From Bacteroidaceae bacterium (lineage in GTDB: Bacteria; Bacteroidota; Bacteroidia; Bacteroidales; Bacteroidaceae): a stretch of DNA of 25,986 nt. The notes beneath the pieces were generated by a model that saw nothing but the letters and a program-made list of their open reading frames with translations, ran no database searches and was not told the origin of the DNA. The DNA is taken from assembly GCA_900752815.1 (NCBI GenBank), contig CAADWS010000035.1:1-25986 (forward strand), given 5' to 3'. The translations under genes and the position numbers were made by a program. Shown one piece after another: positions 16,672 through 24,725 of this stretch; position 1 is the first letter of the stretch, and every line of letters begins with the position of its first letter.

Positions 16672-19629
16672 CTACGACAATTCGCCCGACATCCGTATCA
16701 AAGTTAAGTCGGGCAACAACACAGCCGTTTCTGCTTCCTCCTTTGGCACATCTTTGGGGCGCCAGGCTACCACAAAACGTACCGTGGCCGACTGCACTTT
16801 ATAGCCTTTCCTTTCCCAGTCCGCAAGCACTCCCTGCATATTAATCGACAATTTCGCCACAGGCCGGCCACTAACCGTATCATAAAGCACGCTACTGCCG
16901 TAATGCAGGAAATCGCCGGCCTTCAAACGTAAGACATCACGCTTCCGGTCCTTGAAAAAGCCCAAATGCACATCTCTGTGCGACAATTGCAACACCACCT
17001 CTGCAGGCAACTCATACTGGCGGGTATCAATCTCGCTGTGGAACGTGCCGTTCTGAACAAAGTCAAATCCATTTGTGTGTACGGACAGACGGTGGCGCGC
17101 ACGTGTCATCCCCACATAATACCGGCGCAACAAAGCATCATCGCAAGGATAAAGGCCGGAAAGCAACAAATATACCTGATCGTATTCCCTCCCCTTCGAC
17201 TTGTGTATGGTAGAAACAACAACTTCCGCACCTGAAACATCGCAGAAGTCTTCTACCGACGATTCAAACACAAATTCCTTAAAATCGCTGACATACTTTG
17301 CCTTATTGGTCTGTTCAAAAAGCTCCATACAGCGCATGACATAAACCAGACTCTGACTGCCACCATATGTAGCCTGCACGGCTTCCTTTGCATCGCTCCA
17401 CAAATAGTCAGTAATCAAGGGGGTCGTTGTCCGCCGCTCCATGTATTTCAAGAGATAGCGCATTTCTGCCATGTTCCAGAACGGAAAGCCGTCCATCGAC
17501 TGAATCAGCTTGCAGGCAACGCCCTCCTTCCGCAAAAGAGCCATCACGATAGCCGCCTCCTCGTTGGTCTGCGTCAGAACACAAGCAGTCCCCTCTCCCC
17601 GATGACGCATCAAATCGCTGACAACCGGGCTATAGAGACAGGACGAGCGGTGATGCGTCACACCCACCCAACCTTCTTCCTTTCGCATCGAGACTATAGG
17701 AGAACGCTTCATCCGACGGCCGATGCTCCCAACAAAACCGTTGGCAAAGGCCACTACCTTCCGGGCGCTTCTATAGTTTTCAGTCATTTCGATAAAACTG
17801 CTTCCCGGTCCTTGTGAGAGCCTATACATATAACCGGAATCGGAGCCCCGGAATTCATAAATATTCTGGTCATCATCCCCGACGGCAATCACCCTCATGT
17901 CTTCGTTGTGCTTCATGAGTGCCGCCACAAGCGCATATTCATCGGCACTCATATCCTGCGCTTCATCAATGACCAGAACGGTTTTTCCAATGCGGTTGGG
18001 TTCCACCTCACCGCCACCTATCATCGCAGCAGCCCGAGCTACCACATTGCCCACCTCTTCAAGATTGCCGATTTTCCCCAAAAGGTCAAAGCAGTAAGCA
18101 TGAAAAGTCTTTATTTCGACAAAGTGTGCCGCATTGCCTATCAGTTCCATCAGCCTCTGCTTGAATTCCGTTGCGACAGCCCGAGAAAAAGTCAACATCA
18201 ACAACTGCTCATGCTTTACATCCTCCAGCAGCAACAGCGAAGCCAGTTTATGCACCAACACACGAGTCTTTCCGCTGCCCGGTCCTGCCGCCACGACAAT
18301 ACAGCGAGAATCCTTGTCTGAGATAATCCGCATCTGTACCTCAGACAGACAGCCAAAAATCTGCTGATATTTCTGTGGTGTCAGGTTTCTTTCTATTTCA
18401 TTCATGCGATTACCTCGAAAATACTTTGCGACGAACTTACGATAATCCATCTGAAAGTAATCCTGCACATATTGCAAGGCTGCTCCATAATCGCGCACCA
18501 TCAAATTGGCATATTCACCCACAATGTGAACCTGCTGAATCTTCTGCCGATAAAACTCGTTGAGCATCCGGTAGTCGTCCTGCTTATATCTTGACTTGTT
18601 ATCCTTGATGCGCGTGATATTCATGGCATTGTAAAGCACCAGGAAGCCACCTTCCAACTTGAGCGCACCAATTTTCGAAAGATAAAGCAGCGCTTCTTCT
18701 ACGTCCTCCAACAACAGGCTGTCATCATTTCCGAACAACATACGAGGCGCGGCCTGAATCTGCCGCCATAACTCCACAACAGAAAATTGTATTGCATTAC
18801 TTCCGTTTTTTCCTTTTTCTGCTTCTGCCGCCAACCGGTAAAGCCACTCCACGGCAAAACGACTGATGATTAATCGCTTTTCAAAACGTTGTAAGGTTGT
18901 TTCCTGGTCAGTCTGCCAACGGATCTCCATGTTGTGCGCCGCGTCTTCCTTCTTCCGTGTGTAACCTTTTATGGTCAGGAAGTAAAGCAACGTTCTGATG
19001 TCTTTTTCTTTCGATGTGGAAATACCTGCCTTAATGGCATTATCGTTCAGTTGCTTGCAGGAGATACGCAGAGAGTTTTCCGGAATATGGTCAAGGATAT
19101 ATTGCTCCAACCGTGCAAAACGTTCCAGAAGAGTTCGCGATTTCCGTTCCGTTTCTCCTGCATCGAGCAGATAGGCCGAAATGTCCTTGCTATCGGCCAG
19201 AATTCCCTCCTGCCGCATACGCTCCACAACCGATACGACTTCTCCCCGGCTGAGGCCCAGAATATCTGCCAGATAGTCTACCCTTGACTCGGCTTCAGCA
19301 TCCTGCGCCTTGAGAATATGCTTCTGCGATATCAGTGATTTGATGATTCTGACAGCCTTCTCCGTTTCATCACTTCCAAAAAGCAGGGATGCAGCTATTC
19401 GTTGTCTGGCCTCATCCATATTCCGGACGGTAATCCCTGTGGCATAGACGTGCGGCACATTATTGCCTCGCTCCAAATACCCACTCTGTTCCAAAGCCGC
19501 CAATGCAGTACGCACACGAGTTTCAATGTCCACGACGGAATCGTCCCAACCGGCCTGCCGCGCCACTTCCAATGCCGAGCAACTCACCCGCATGCGCTGA
19601 CGGGTCAAATCCTTTACCGCTTTCCACAC
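16672..19629 (-). CDS. UvrD-type helicase half of a RecQ-UvrD composite
   Basis: This 985-codon frame follows directly, in the same phase, on the RecQ-like gene after one TAG codon. Residues 1-70 look like the winged-helix part that normally follows a RecQ core (CSALEVARQAGWDD, GYLERGNNVPHVYATGI), so this is not a natural N-terminus. From about 430 it is a superfamily 1 helicase: VVAAGPGSGKTR (Walker A, 445-456), VLVIDEAQDM (551-560), GDDDQNIYEFRGSD (584-597), EMTENYRS, VVVSTIHKSKGREYD and RRYYVGMTRARHRLSVH. The first codon after the stop is GTG with no ribosome-binding site; ATG at residue 13 is an alternative. It could be made by reinitiation, by read-through of TAG, or not at all. The function would be 3'-5' unwinding in recombination or repair. 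Confidence 0.8.
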   Translation of the reverse strand: MWKAVKDLTRQRMRVSCSALEVARQAGWDDSVVDIETRVRTALAALEQSGYLERGNNVPHVYATGITVRNMDEARQRIAASLLFGSDETEKAVRIIKSLISQKHILKAQDAEAESRVDYLADILGLSRGEVVSVVERMRQEGILADSKDISAYLLDAGETERKSRTLLERFARLEQYILDHIPENSLRISCKQLNDNAIKAGISTSKEKDIRTLLYFLTIKGYTRKKEDAAHNMEIRWQTDQETTLQRFEKRLIISRFAVEWLYRLAAEAEKGKNGSNAIQFSVVELWRQIQAAPRMLFGNDDSLLLEDVEEALLYLSKIGALKLEGGFLVLYNAMNITRIKDNKSRYKQDDYRMLNEFYRQKIQQVHIVGEYANLMVRDYGAALQYVQDYFQMDYRKFVAKYFRGNRMNEIERNLTPQKYQQIFGCLSEVQMRIISDKDSRCIVVAAGPGSGKTRVLVHKLASLLLLEDVKHEQLLMLTFSRAVATEFKQRLMELIGNAAHFVEIKTFHAYCFDLLGKIGNLEEVGNVVARAAAMIGGGEVEPNRIGKTVLVIDEAQDMSADEYALVAALMKHNEDMRVIAVGDDDQNIYEFRGSDSGYMYRLSQGPGSSFIEMTENYRSARKVVAFANGFVGSIGRRMKRSPIVSMRKEEGWVGVTHHRSSCLYSPVVSDLMRHRGEGTACVLTQTNEEAAIVMALLRKEGVACKLIQSMDGFPFWNMAEMRYLLKYMERRTTTPLITDYLWSDAKEAVQATYGGSQSLVYVMRCMELFEQTNKAKYVSDFKEFVFESSVEDFCDVSGAEVVVSTIHKSKGREYDQVYLLLSGLYPCDDALLRRYYVGMTRARHRLSVHTNGFDFVQNGTFHSEIDTRQYELPAEVVLQLSHRDVHLGFFKDRKRDVLRLKAGDFLHYGSSVLYDTVSGRPVAKLSINMQGVLADWERKGYKVQSATVRFVVAWRPKDVPKEEAETAVLLPDLTLIRMSGELS

Positions 19630-19632
19630 CTA
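19630..19632 (-). other. In-frame TAG between RecQ and UvrD halves
   Basis: The minus-strand reading is GAA ATT CAG TAG GTG TGG AAA: S-E-I-Q-stop-V-W-K. The frame continues without interruption for 985 codons. A single C-to-T change of CAG would create this TAG. TAG also ends the MFS, DUF4468 and UvrD frames here, so it is a genuine stop in this genome. Confidence 0.9.
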
Positions 19633-21564
19633 CTGAATTTCGCTAATGCTCAATTTAGTCTGATTGAGCAGAATAAAATGCTTGTCAAGGTCATTATCAT
19701 TATAAAGCACATAACAGCGCGCATTGAGTTGTGGGTCGCGGCCGGCACGACCTGCTTCCTGCACGTAATTTTCCAGAGAGTCGGATATGTCATAATGTAT
19801 CACCAGTCCCACATCCTTCTTGTCCACTCCCATACCAAATGCAGAGGTTGCCACAATAATACGTACATGATCGTTCATGAAAGCATCTTGATTGGCTATT
19901 TTCTCATCGGCTTCCATCTTTCCGTTATACGGCAACGAAGGATAACCATCACGGGTCAGTTTATCTGCTAGTTCCTTGGTGCGCCGGGTGCGCGACACAT
20001 AAACAATGACCGGGCAGTCTGAACCAGCCACCAGTGCCCGCAGTCTCAAATACTTTTCCTCATCTGTTTCTGCATATACAACGGAATAACGCAGATTGGT
20101 CCGGGAAGCAGAAGAAGCAAAAATTTCCAATTCAATACCCAACATCTGGCGGAAATAGTCGCATATGTCCTGCACCACCTTTTGTTTGGCCGTGGCCGTA
20201 AAACAGGACACGGGTATCGGCTGACGAATATTCTTTTTCTGACAATATTCGCGAATAAACTTCCCTATATAAAGATAATCTACCCGAAAATCCTGCCCCC
20301 AGGAGGAGAAGCAGTGTGCCTCGTCAATGACAAACCGCACCACGTGACGGGCCATCAGAATCTTTTCCACCGTCTTCGAGCGAAGCATTTCAGGCGAGAT
20401 ATAAAGAAGCGAAGCTTCACCGTCCTGCACACGCTGTATGGCCAAAGCACGCGTTATCGGGTCAAGCAAGCCGTTGATGGTAACAGCTTCCGTGATACCC
20501 CTTTCCGCGAGATTGTCTACCTGATCCTTCATCAACGACTGTAACGGAGAAATGACCACGGTCAGTCCGTGGACGGTATGGCCTTCCATAAGTGCAGGCA
20601 ACTGAAATGTAAGCGATTTGCCGCCACCCGTAGGGAAAATAGCCAACAAGGACTTACCGTCGACAGCAGCCTGGGCGGCTTGCTCCTGCAAAGGTTCACC
20701 AGCATAGGTACGGAAACGGTCGTAACCGAAAAAGAATTTCAGATTGCGTAATATATTGAGTTGATTCTTACAATAGCTACACCCATCCCGACAAGGAACA
20801 TGGCACAACAATCTCGTTACATACTCCACTTCCGGATAATTACGGAGAACCCATCCCGGGGTAACGGAACGATGGTCGTTCGTGGATATGAGAGCCAAAG
20901 CATACGCTAACGCACAAGGATAACGTGATACTAAAGTCTCAAGGTCGGCATGCTGACATATTTTACCCTCATAATGATTTCTTATTAACTCGGGTAATCC
21001 TTGTGTGGTCAACACCGCACCTACCATACGCAGGAATCCGTCAAATTCCTCATTCCCGGCCAGCAATGAAGCAAAAATAAGCTGTTCCTTCTCTGGAAGC
21101 TCCTGCCAGCGGGCTATTTCATCAAATAACAAATCACGTGCCTTCTCACAATCGTTGACTGGGTTATTCAACTGGTCGTTCAGAAGTTTGTCATCTTTTA
21201 CCAATCTATGATAAGGGCGCTCCGGGAACAACAAAGGAGACATGTAAAGTGTATCAACCAAATGAAAACGGCCTTGCCCTGCAGAAAACAGATATCGGGC
21301 ATCATGATGAACAATATTATGCCCACAAACATAATCAACACCATCCAAGAATTTCAAAAGCGCCGTACGTGAAGCCTGATGGAACGTAGAAGCATCATAA
21401 CGTAACGCCCCTATATCATGTATTTTATGGTCGTTCAATCCTACTTCAACATCAACTATGGCATAATGCTGTTGCGCCGGTGAAACGGGCACAGACGGAG
21501 AACCAACAGCTTGCGGTGTGCTGTCAGCGCCCATGAAGTTCAAAAATTTACTCCATACCGACAT
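19630..21564 (-). CDS. DEDDh exonuclease plus RecQ-family helicase
   Basis: This 644-residue protein combines three parts. Residues 34-125 form a DEDDh 3'-5' exonuclease with all five catalytic positions present: D38 and E40 (IVDVEVG), D88 (GHNIVHHDARYL), and H119 and D124 (YHRLVKDD). Residues 254-265 hold a C-x3-C-x3-C-x2-C cluster likely to bind zinc or an Fe-S centre. Residues 280-630 are the RecQ helicase: IFPTGGGKS (Walker A, 309-317), VIDEAHCFSSWG (412-423), CFTATAK, SAFGMGVDKKDV and QEAGRAGRD (602-610). The arrangement recalls eukaryotic WRN. It ends right after the core and lacks the winged helix, which is encoded after the TAG, so this is a truncated or deliberately split form of a longer fusion. 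Role inferred: DNA end processing and repair. Confidence 0.85.
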   Translation of the reverse strand: MSVWSKFLNFMGADSTPQAVGSPSVPVSPAQQHYAIVDVEVGLNDHKIHDIGALRYDASTFHQASRTALLKFLDGVDYVCGHNIVHHDARYLFSAGQGRFHLVDTLYMSPLLFPERPYHRLVKDDKLLNDQLNNPVNDCEKARDLLFDEIARWQELPEKEQLIFASLLAGNEEFDGFLRMVGAVLTTQGLPELIRNHYEGKICQHADLETLVSRYPCALAYALALISTNDHRSVTPGWVLRNYPEVEYVTRLLCHVPCRDGCSYCKNQLNILRNLKFFFGYDRFRTYAGEPLQEQAAQAAVDGKSLLAIFPTGGGKSLTFQLPALMEGHTVHGLTVVISPLQSLMKDQVDNLAERGITEAVTINGLLDPITRALAIQRVQDGEASLLYISPEMLRSKTVEKILMARHVVRFVIDEAHCFSSWGQDFRVDYLYIGKFIREYCQKKNIRQPIPVSCFTATAKQKVVQDICDYFRQMLGIELEIFASSASRTNLRYSVVYAETDEEKYLRLRALVAGSDCPVIVYVSRTRRTKELADKLTRDGYPSLPYNGKMEADEKIANQDAFMNDHVRIIVATSAFGMGVDKKDVGLVIHYDISDSLENYVQEAGRAGRDPQLNARCYVLYNDNDLDKHFILLNQTKLSISEIQ

Positions 21565-21629
21565 ATTGTAATTGGCTTAAAAAATCTGACGGGTGATTTC
21601 TGAACAATATAAAAAAAATACGGAAACAT
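21540..21629 (-). CDS. 29-codon upstream ORF overlapping the RecQ start
   Basis: ATG at 21629 is preceded by a perfect AGGAGG (21640-21635) at a spacing of five bases, which is unusual in this phylum. The peptide begins MFPYFFYIVQKSPVRFFKP and ends at TGA 21542-21540. It is in a different phase from the RecQ-like gene and overlaps its first 25 bases. Its stop lies five bases before an internal in-frame ATG of the RecQ gene (M11, 21534). Translational coupling or attenuation is plausible. Whether the peptide itself has a function is unknown. Confidence 0.5.
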   Translation of the reverse strand: MFPYFFYIVQKSPVRFFKPITICRYGVNF

Positions 21630-21648
21630 AGCCACCTCCTGTGTGTTA

Positions 21649-21656
21649 CAAAGTTA
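21649..21656 (-). promoter_or_regulatory. -7 element upstream of the leader ORF and RecQ gene
   Basis: TAACTTTG on the minus strand is a full match to TAnnTTTG and would start transcripts just in front of the AGGAGG of the leader ORF. No clear -33 TTG is visible at the standard distance. Confidence 0.45.
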
Positions 21657-22013
21657 ACAATAAAAGAGAAACTGACTTTTTTACTTTACATTTTCTTTTG
21701 TTCTCTATCCACTCTGTCTACACACAAATGCACAAAATATTCATAGCAGAGAGAGCCAAACCTCTGAATCTATTTCTGCTCTGCCAGAAAAATGGAGGCA
21801 AAAGGCAGACGGCCGTATGAAGACCGTCTGCCTTTCTTTTCTATACGGTATCTCAGATGAATCAATCCAACCTTCCTCTGCAAAACAGGATTTCCGTATT
21901 TTACCCATCACATATACCCTTGTATCCGCCACGACAAAATGGCACACAACAGGCTATTTTATAAGAGAAGACAAAGTTCTCCTGCAACAGGCACATAGTA
22001 CGGAAAGAAGGGT
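21657..22013. other. Intergenic region between RecQ and DUF6067 genes
   Basis: Apart from the terminator at 21801-21840, I see no gene. A 68-codon minus-strand frame (21741-21947) runs through the terminator stem and has no recognisable features, so I do not call it. Confidence 0.5.
21801..21840 (-). terminator. Terminator downstream of the DUF6067-like gene
   Basis: AAAGGCAGACGG (21801-21812) and CCGTCTGCCTTT (21824-21835) form a perfect 12-bp stem with an 11-base loop. T-runs flank both sides, so it works in either direction. The only transcript pointing at it comes from the minus-strand gene ending at 22014, about 180 bases upstream. Confidence 0.8.
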
Positions 22014-24695
22014 TTATTTCTCCAGCAGAATCAGCCATCCGCCATTGGCGGCTACGGTATGGCCCTTGAGTGAGGTCCATGCAGCCTGCTCCTGCAACGT
22101 GCCCACCTGAGGCAACGTGATGCGGCCGGGACGGAAACCGAGCAAGCGCTCATCGAGCTGTAAATCCACCTGACGGGACTCTCCGCTCCAGTTGGCCACC
22201 GCTACAAGCGCAGCACCCGGACGCACGAAGACCGTGGCATAAACATCATCACAGTTGGTGCTGACGGGGCAGGCTGAATCCCAATAGCCGTGCATGCGGG
22301 ACTCTCCCAGTCCGAAGCGGTCCCACAGTTGCCACAAGGGCACTGGATTGCCGCTCCAAGGCAAACGGGGCGGCATACCGAACACCATGCCACGGAAGAC
22401 ATTACGCGCATCGAGCGTCTCGCTCATCAGTCCGAAAGGAATGCCCGACATTTCCACCAGCCAGAAGTCGGGGCGGTTGTCGGCCCGGAAACCTTCGCCT
22501 ATCCAGGTGTGGTCGATATAGGGCAATAACTCGGTGTAAAGATGGAGCGAATTGGCATAACCCGCCCACTGGTTCATGTGATTCCACGAATGAATATCAA
22601 TGGAGCGCGGACGGCCGTCGGCATCGAGAATGCGGCGCGCCCGGCGCAAGGTGGCGCGGTCGAGCGCACTGTCGTCGATGTAGATGCCGTCAATGCCCAG
22701 GCGGCGCACCATCCAGTCCAGTCCGGACAAATAATAGTTGTTCCAGCGCGAATCGGGGGTAGTGATGACGGAGATGTCCATGTCGCCGGCATATTTTCCT
22801 TCCCGGAAGGCATTATACCAGGCCGGAATGAAATGGTCGCCCAGATTCTCATTCAACCAGGGGTTGGGGCCGCTCCGGTGGATGAGGGTTCGAGTTTCGG
22901 GGCCCGGGCCGTCATGTATCACCTCACTGCCCAAACTGCGCAGCGCCCAGAGTTCCGGCACCTTGACCGTCAGTTCACGCGTGGTGTAGTAGAGGCGCAC
23001 CCCGAGGTGCTCGCTGTGGGCCGCGTCGATGAAGCGCTTGAGTTCGGGCACCGACTCGTCATAATAGGGATAGTTGATGAAAGGATAGATGTCCTTCTTG
23101 TGATGCACATTGATATGGGTGGCCCCTCCCTTTTTGGCCTCGGCTATATAGTTGCGGCTCAGGTCGCTGTTGGAATGATAGAAACGATGGGCCGCATGAC
23201 GGCGCAGGTCGATGGGCTTGACGGGAGTTACCTGCAGGTCGACATTAAAGTGCTGGCACTCGCCTTTCTTCATGGTGCGCGCACCGCTGTAGGCAACCAG
23301 GCGGGTAACGCCACCGGCGGCCGGCGCGATGCGAATGCCGCCACGTCCGCCGTTTCCCCAGGAATCGGGCAAGCGTAACGGCCCCAGAGCGTAATAGATA
23401 TTGACCAGCGGACGCACAAAGCGGTCGTCCTTGAAACGGAGATTCAATCCGGCGTTTACGTTGCCCATCCACACCTTGTCCTGATGGCGGTGCACATCCC
23501 AGCGCCAGGAAATGAGCGAGTCGGGGCGCAAGCCGCCTTTATGCCCCAACCCCATCAGATAACGGGACGCATAGTCCGTATAGGGTACTTCCAGACGGAT
23601 GTCACGCACCTCGGCCTCCCGCCGGGCCTTCACCTCGAGTTGCAGGCAGGCTATGCCGTCGAAGCCCAATACGCCACGGCTGCTCACCGTAAAGCGCCGG
23701 CTCTGCATCCGCGCACTCCACTGGATTTCGGCAGGCGTCTGCCGCTCAATGCGGAAACGGGCCGGGCTGAGTTCCTCCTCCCCGTCGGCTGTTTCGATGA
23801 CAAAGCGCATGGCCCCGGCCAGCACCTCGTTGCTCACGTCGGCCAACTGGTTGGAAGCATCAAAACGGGTGGTCACGGCTTCCGGCAGTCCGGCTTCGTT
23901 CAGTGAAAAAGTGCCGCCCAACCAGTGCAGACTGCGGCCGTCGCGACGCAGGGCAATATAAGGGGCCGTGGGATCTTCCGATTCGCCCACCGTGGCGTTG
24001 AGCCAGCGCAAACGCGACTTGCGCCATCCCTCGTCGTCGCCGTGGTCGGCCAGCAGTTCGCCTTTCACCGTCAGCGCCACTTCAATGCGCTCCACTTCAT
24101 GCCCTCCTGCCTTCACCGTAACGTGGCCTCGATAGGTGCCGGCGGCATCGGCCGGCAAATCCACGCCAACCCACAAGGCCTGCACCTTTCCCTGAGGCAC
24201 CTGAACCTTCCGCCGGAACGCTTTTCCGCCGGTATCGATTCCCCCGGTATTGAAACAGGTAACGGCTTCACGGTCCACACGGTCGCCTTCACCGTTTTTC
24301 AGGTCGGAAAACTCCAATGTAACATTCTGCAACGGTTGCCGGGCCGCATAAACACCGATTTGCCACACATAATACTCACCGGGACGGGCTTCGGCCACCA
24401 AGCGTGTGCGTTCGGCCGCGGTGCGGGACATCCAGCGGGCGGGTAATGCATCGGTCAGGCGGATGTCATGCAGACGGTCCTCAACAAAACAGTATGCACC
24501 CGACTTGGAAGGCTGCTGCAAAAGGGCATCCATCTGTTCCGGACTGGCTTTGACACGCATTTCGGAAAATCGCTCATTGACGGTGCCCGAACGTTTCAAA
24601 TCATCGAAGGCATTGGTCACTTTCTCCTGCGCCTTCAAGGGGACTGCGGCCACCCAGGCAGCCAGCAGACATGTTGACAAAGATACTTTCATCAT
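22014..24695 (-). CDS. Exported DUF6067-like putative glycoside hydrolase
   Basis: This protein of 893 residues has a signal peptide (MMKVSLSTCLLAAWVAAVPLK, cleavage near KA-Q). The first 500 residues are beta-rich (ALWVGVDLPADAAGTYRGHV, YIALRRDGRSLHWLGG), like the N-terminal domains of GH123-type and DUF6067 proteins. From about 520 to 820 it looks like a TIM barrel, with FINYPYYDESVPELKRFID, LGVRLYYTTREL, GIDGIYIDDSALDRA and DIHSWNHMNQW; the paired Asp in YIDDS are candidate active-site residues. A small beta domain closes the protein (VAVANWSGESRQVDLQL). ATG codons at 24710, 24695 and 24692 are possible. It is about 30 bases downstream of the GH172 gene, probably in one operon. Glycosidase activity is inferred and the substrate is unknown. 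Confidence 0.68.
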   Translation of the reverse strand: MMKVSLSTCLLAAWVAAVPLKAQEKVTNAFDDLKRSGTVNERFSEMRVKASPEQMDALLQQPSKSGAYCFVEDRLHDIRLTDALPARWMSRTAAERTRLVAEARPGEYYVWQIGVYAARQPLQNVTLEFSDLKNGEGDRVDREAVTCFNTGGIDTGGKAFRRKVQVPQGKVQALWVGVDLPADAAGTYRGHVTVKAGGHEVERIEVALTVKGELLADHGDDEGWRKSRLRWLNATVGESEDPTAPYIALRRDGRSLHWLGGTFSLNEAGLPEAVTTRFDASNQLADVSNEVLAGAMRFVIETADGEEELSPARFRIERQTPAEIQWSARMQSRRFTVSSRGVLGFDGIACLQLEVKARREAEVRDIRLEVPYTDYASRYLMGLGHKGGLRPDSLISWRWDVHRHQDKVWMGNVNAGLNLRFKDDRFVRPLVNIYYALGPLRLPDSWGNGGRGGIRIAPAAGGVTRLVAYSGARTMKKGECQHFNVDLQVTPVKPIDLRRHAAHRFYHSNSDLSRNYIAEAKKGGATHINVHHKKDIYPFINYPYYDESVPELKRFIDAAHSEHLGVRLYYTTRELTVKVPELWALRSLGSEVIHDGPGPETRTLIHRSGPNPWLNENLGDHFIPAWYNAFREGKYAGDMDISVITTPDSRWNNYYLSGLDWMVRRLGIDGIYIDDSALDRATLRRARRILDADGRPRSIDIHSWNHMNQWAGYANSLHLYTELLPYIDHTWIGEGFRADNRPDFWLVEMSGIPFGLMSETLDARNVFRGMVFGMPPRLPWSGNPVPLWQLWDRFGLGESRMHGYWDSACPVSTNCDDVYATVFVRPGAALVAVANWSGESRQVDLQLDERLLGFRPGRITLPQVGTLQEQAAWTSLKGHTVAANGGWLILLEK

Positions 24696-24725
24696 TCGTT
24701 TTTCTCTCATTCTATTTCAGAAAAA

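Noticed and set aside
19630..19632. Genome-wide TAG recoding to glutamine, as in some phages
   Set aside because: TAG ends the MFS, DUF4468 and UvrD frames at positions where those proteins naturally finish, so it is used as a stop here.
21741..21947. 68-codon minus-strand ORF between the helicase and DUF6067 genes
   Set aside because: It runs through a strong terminator stem and shows no domain, signal peptide or start signal.
22880..22900. tRNA-like GGGTTCGAG stretch
   Set aside because: It lies inside the DUF6067-like coding sequence and no cloverleaf arms can be drawn around it.
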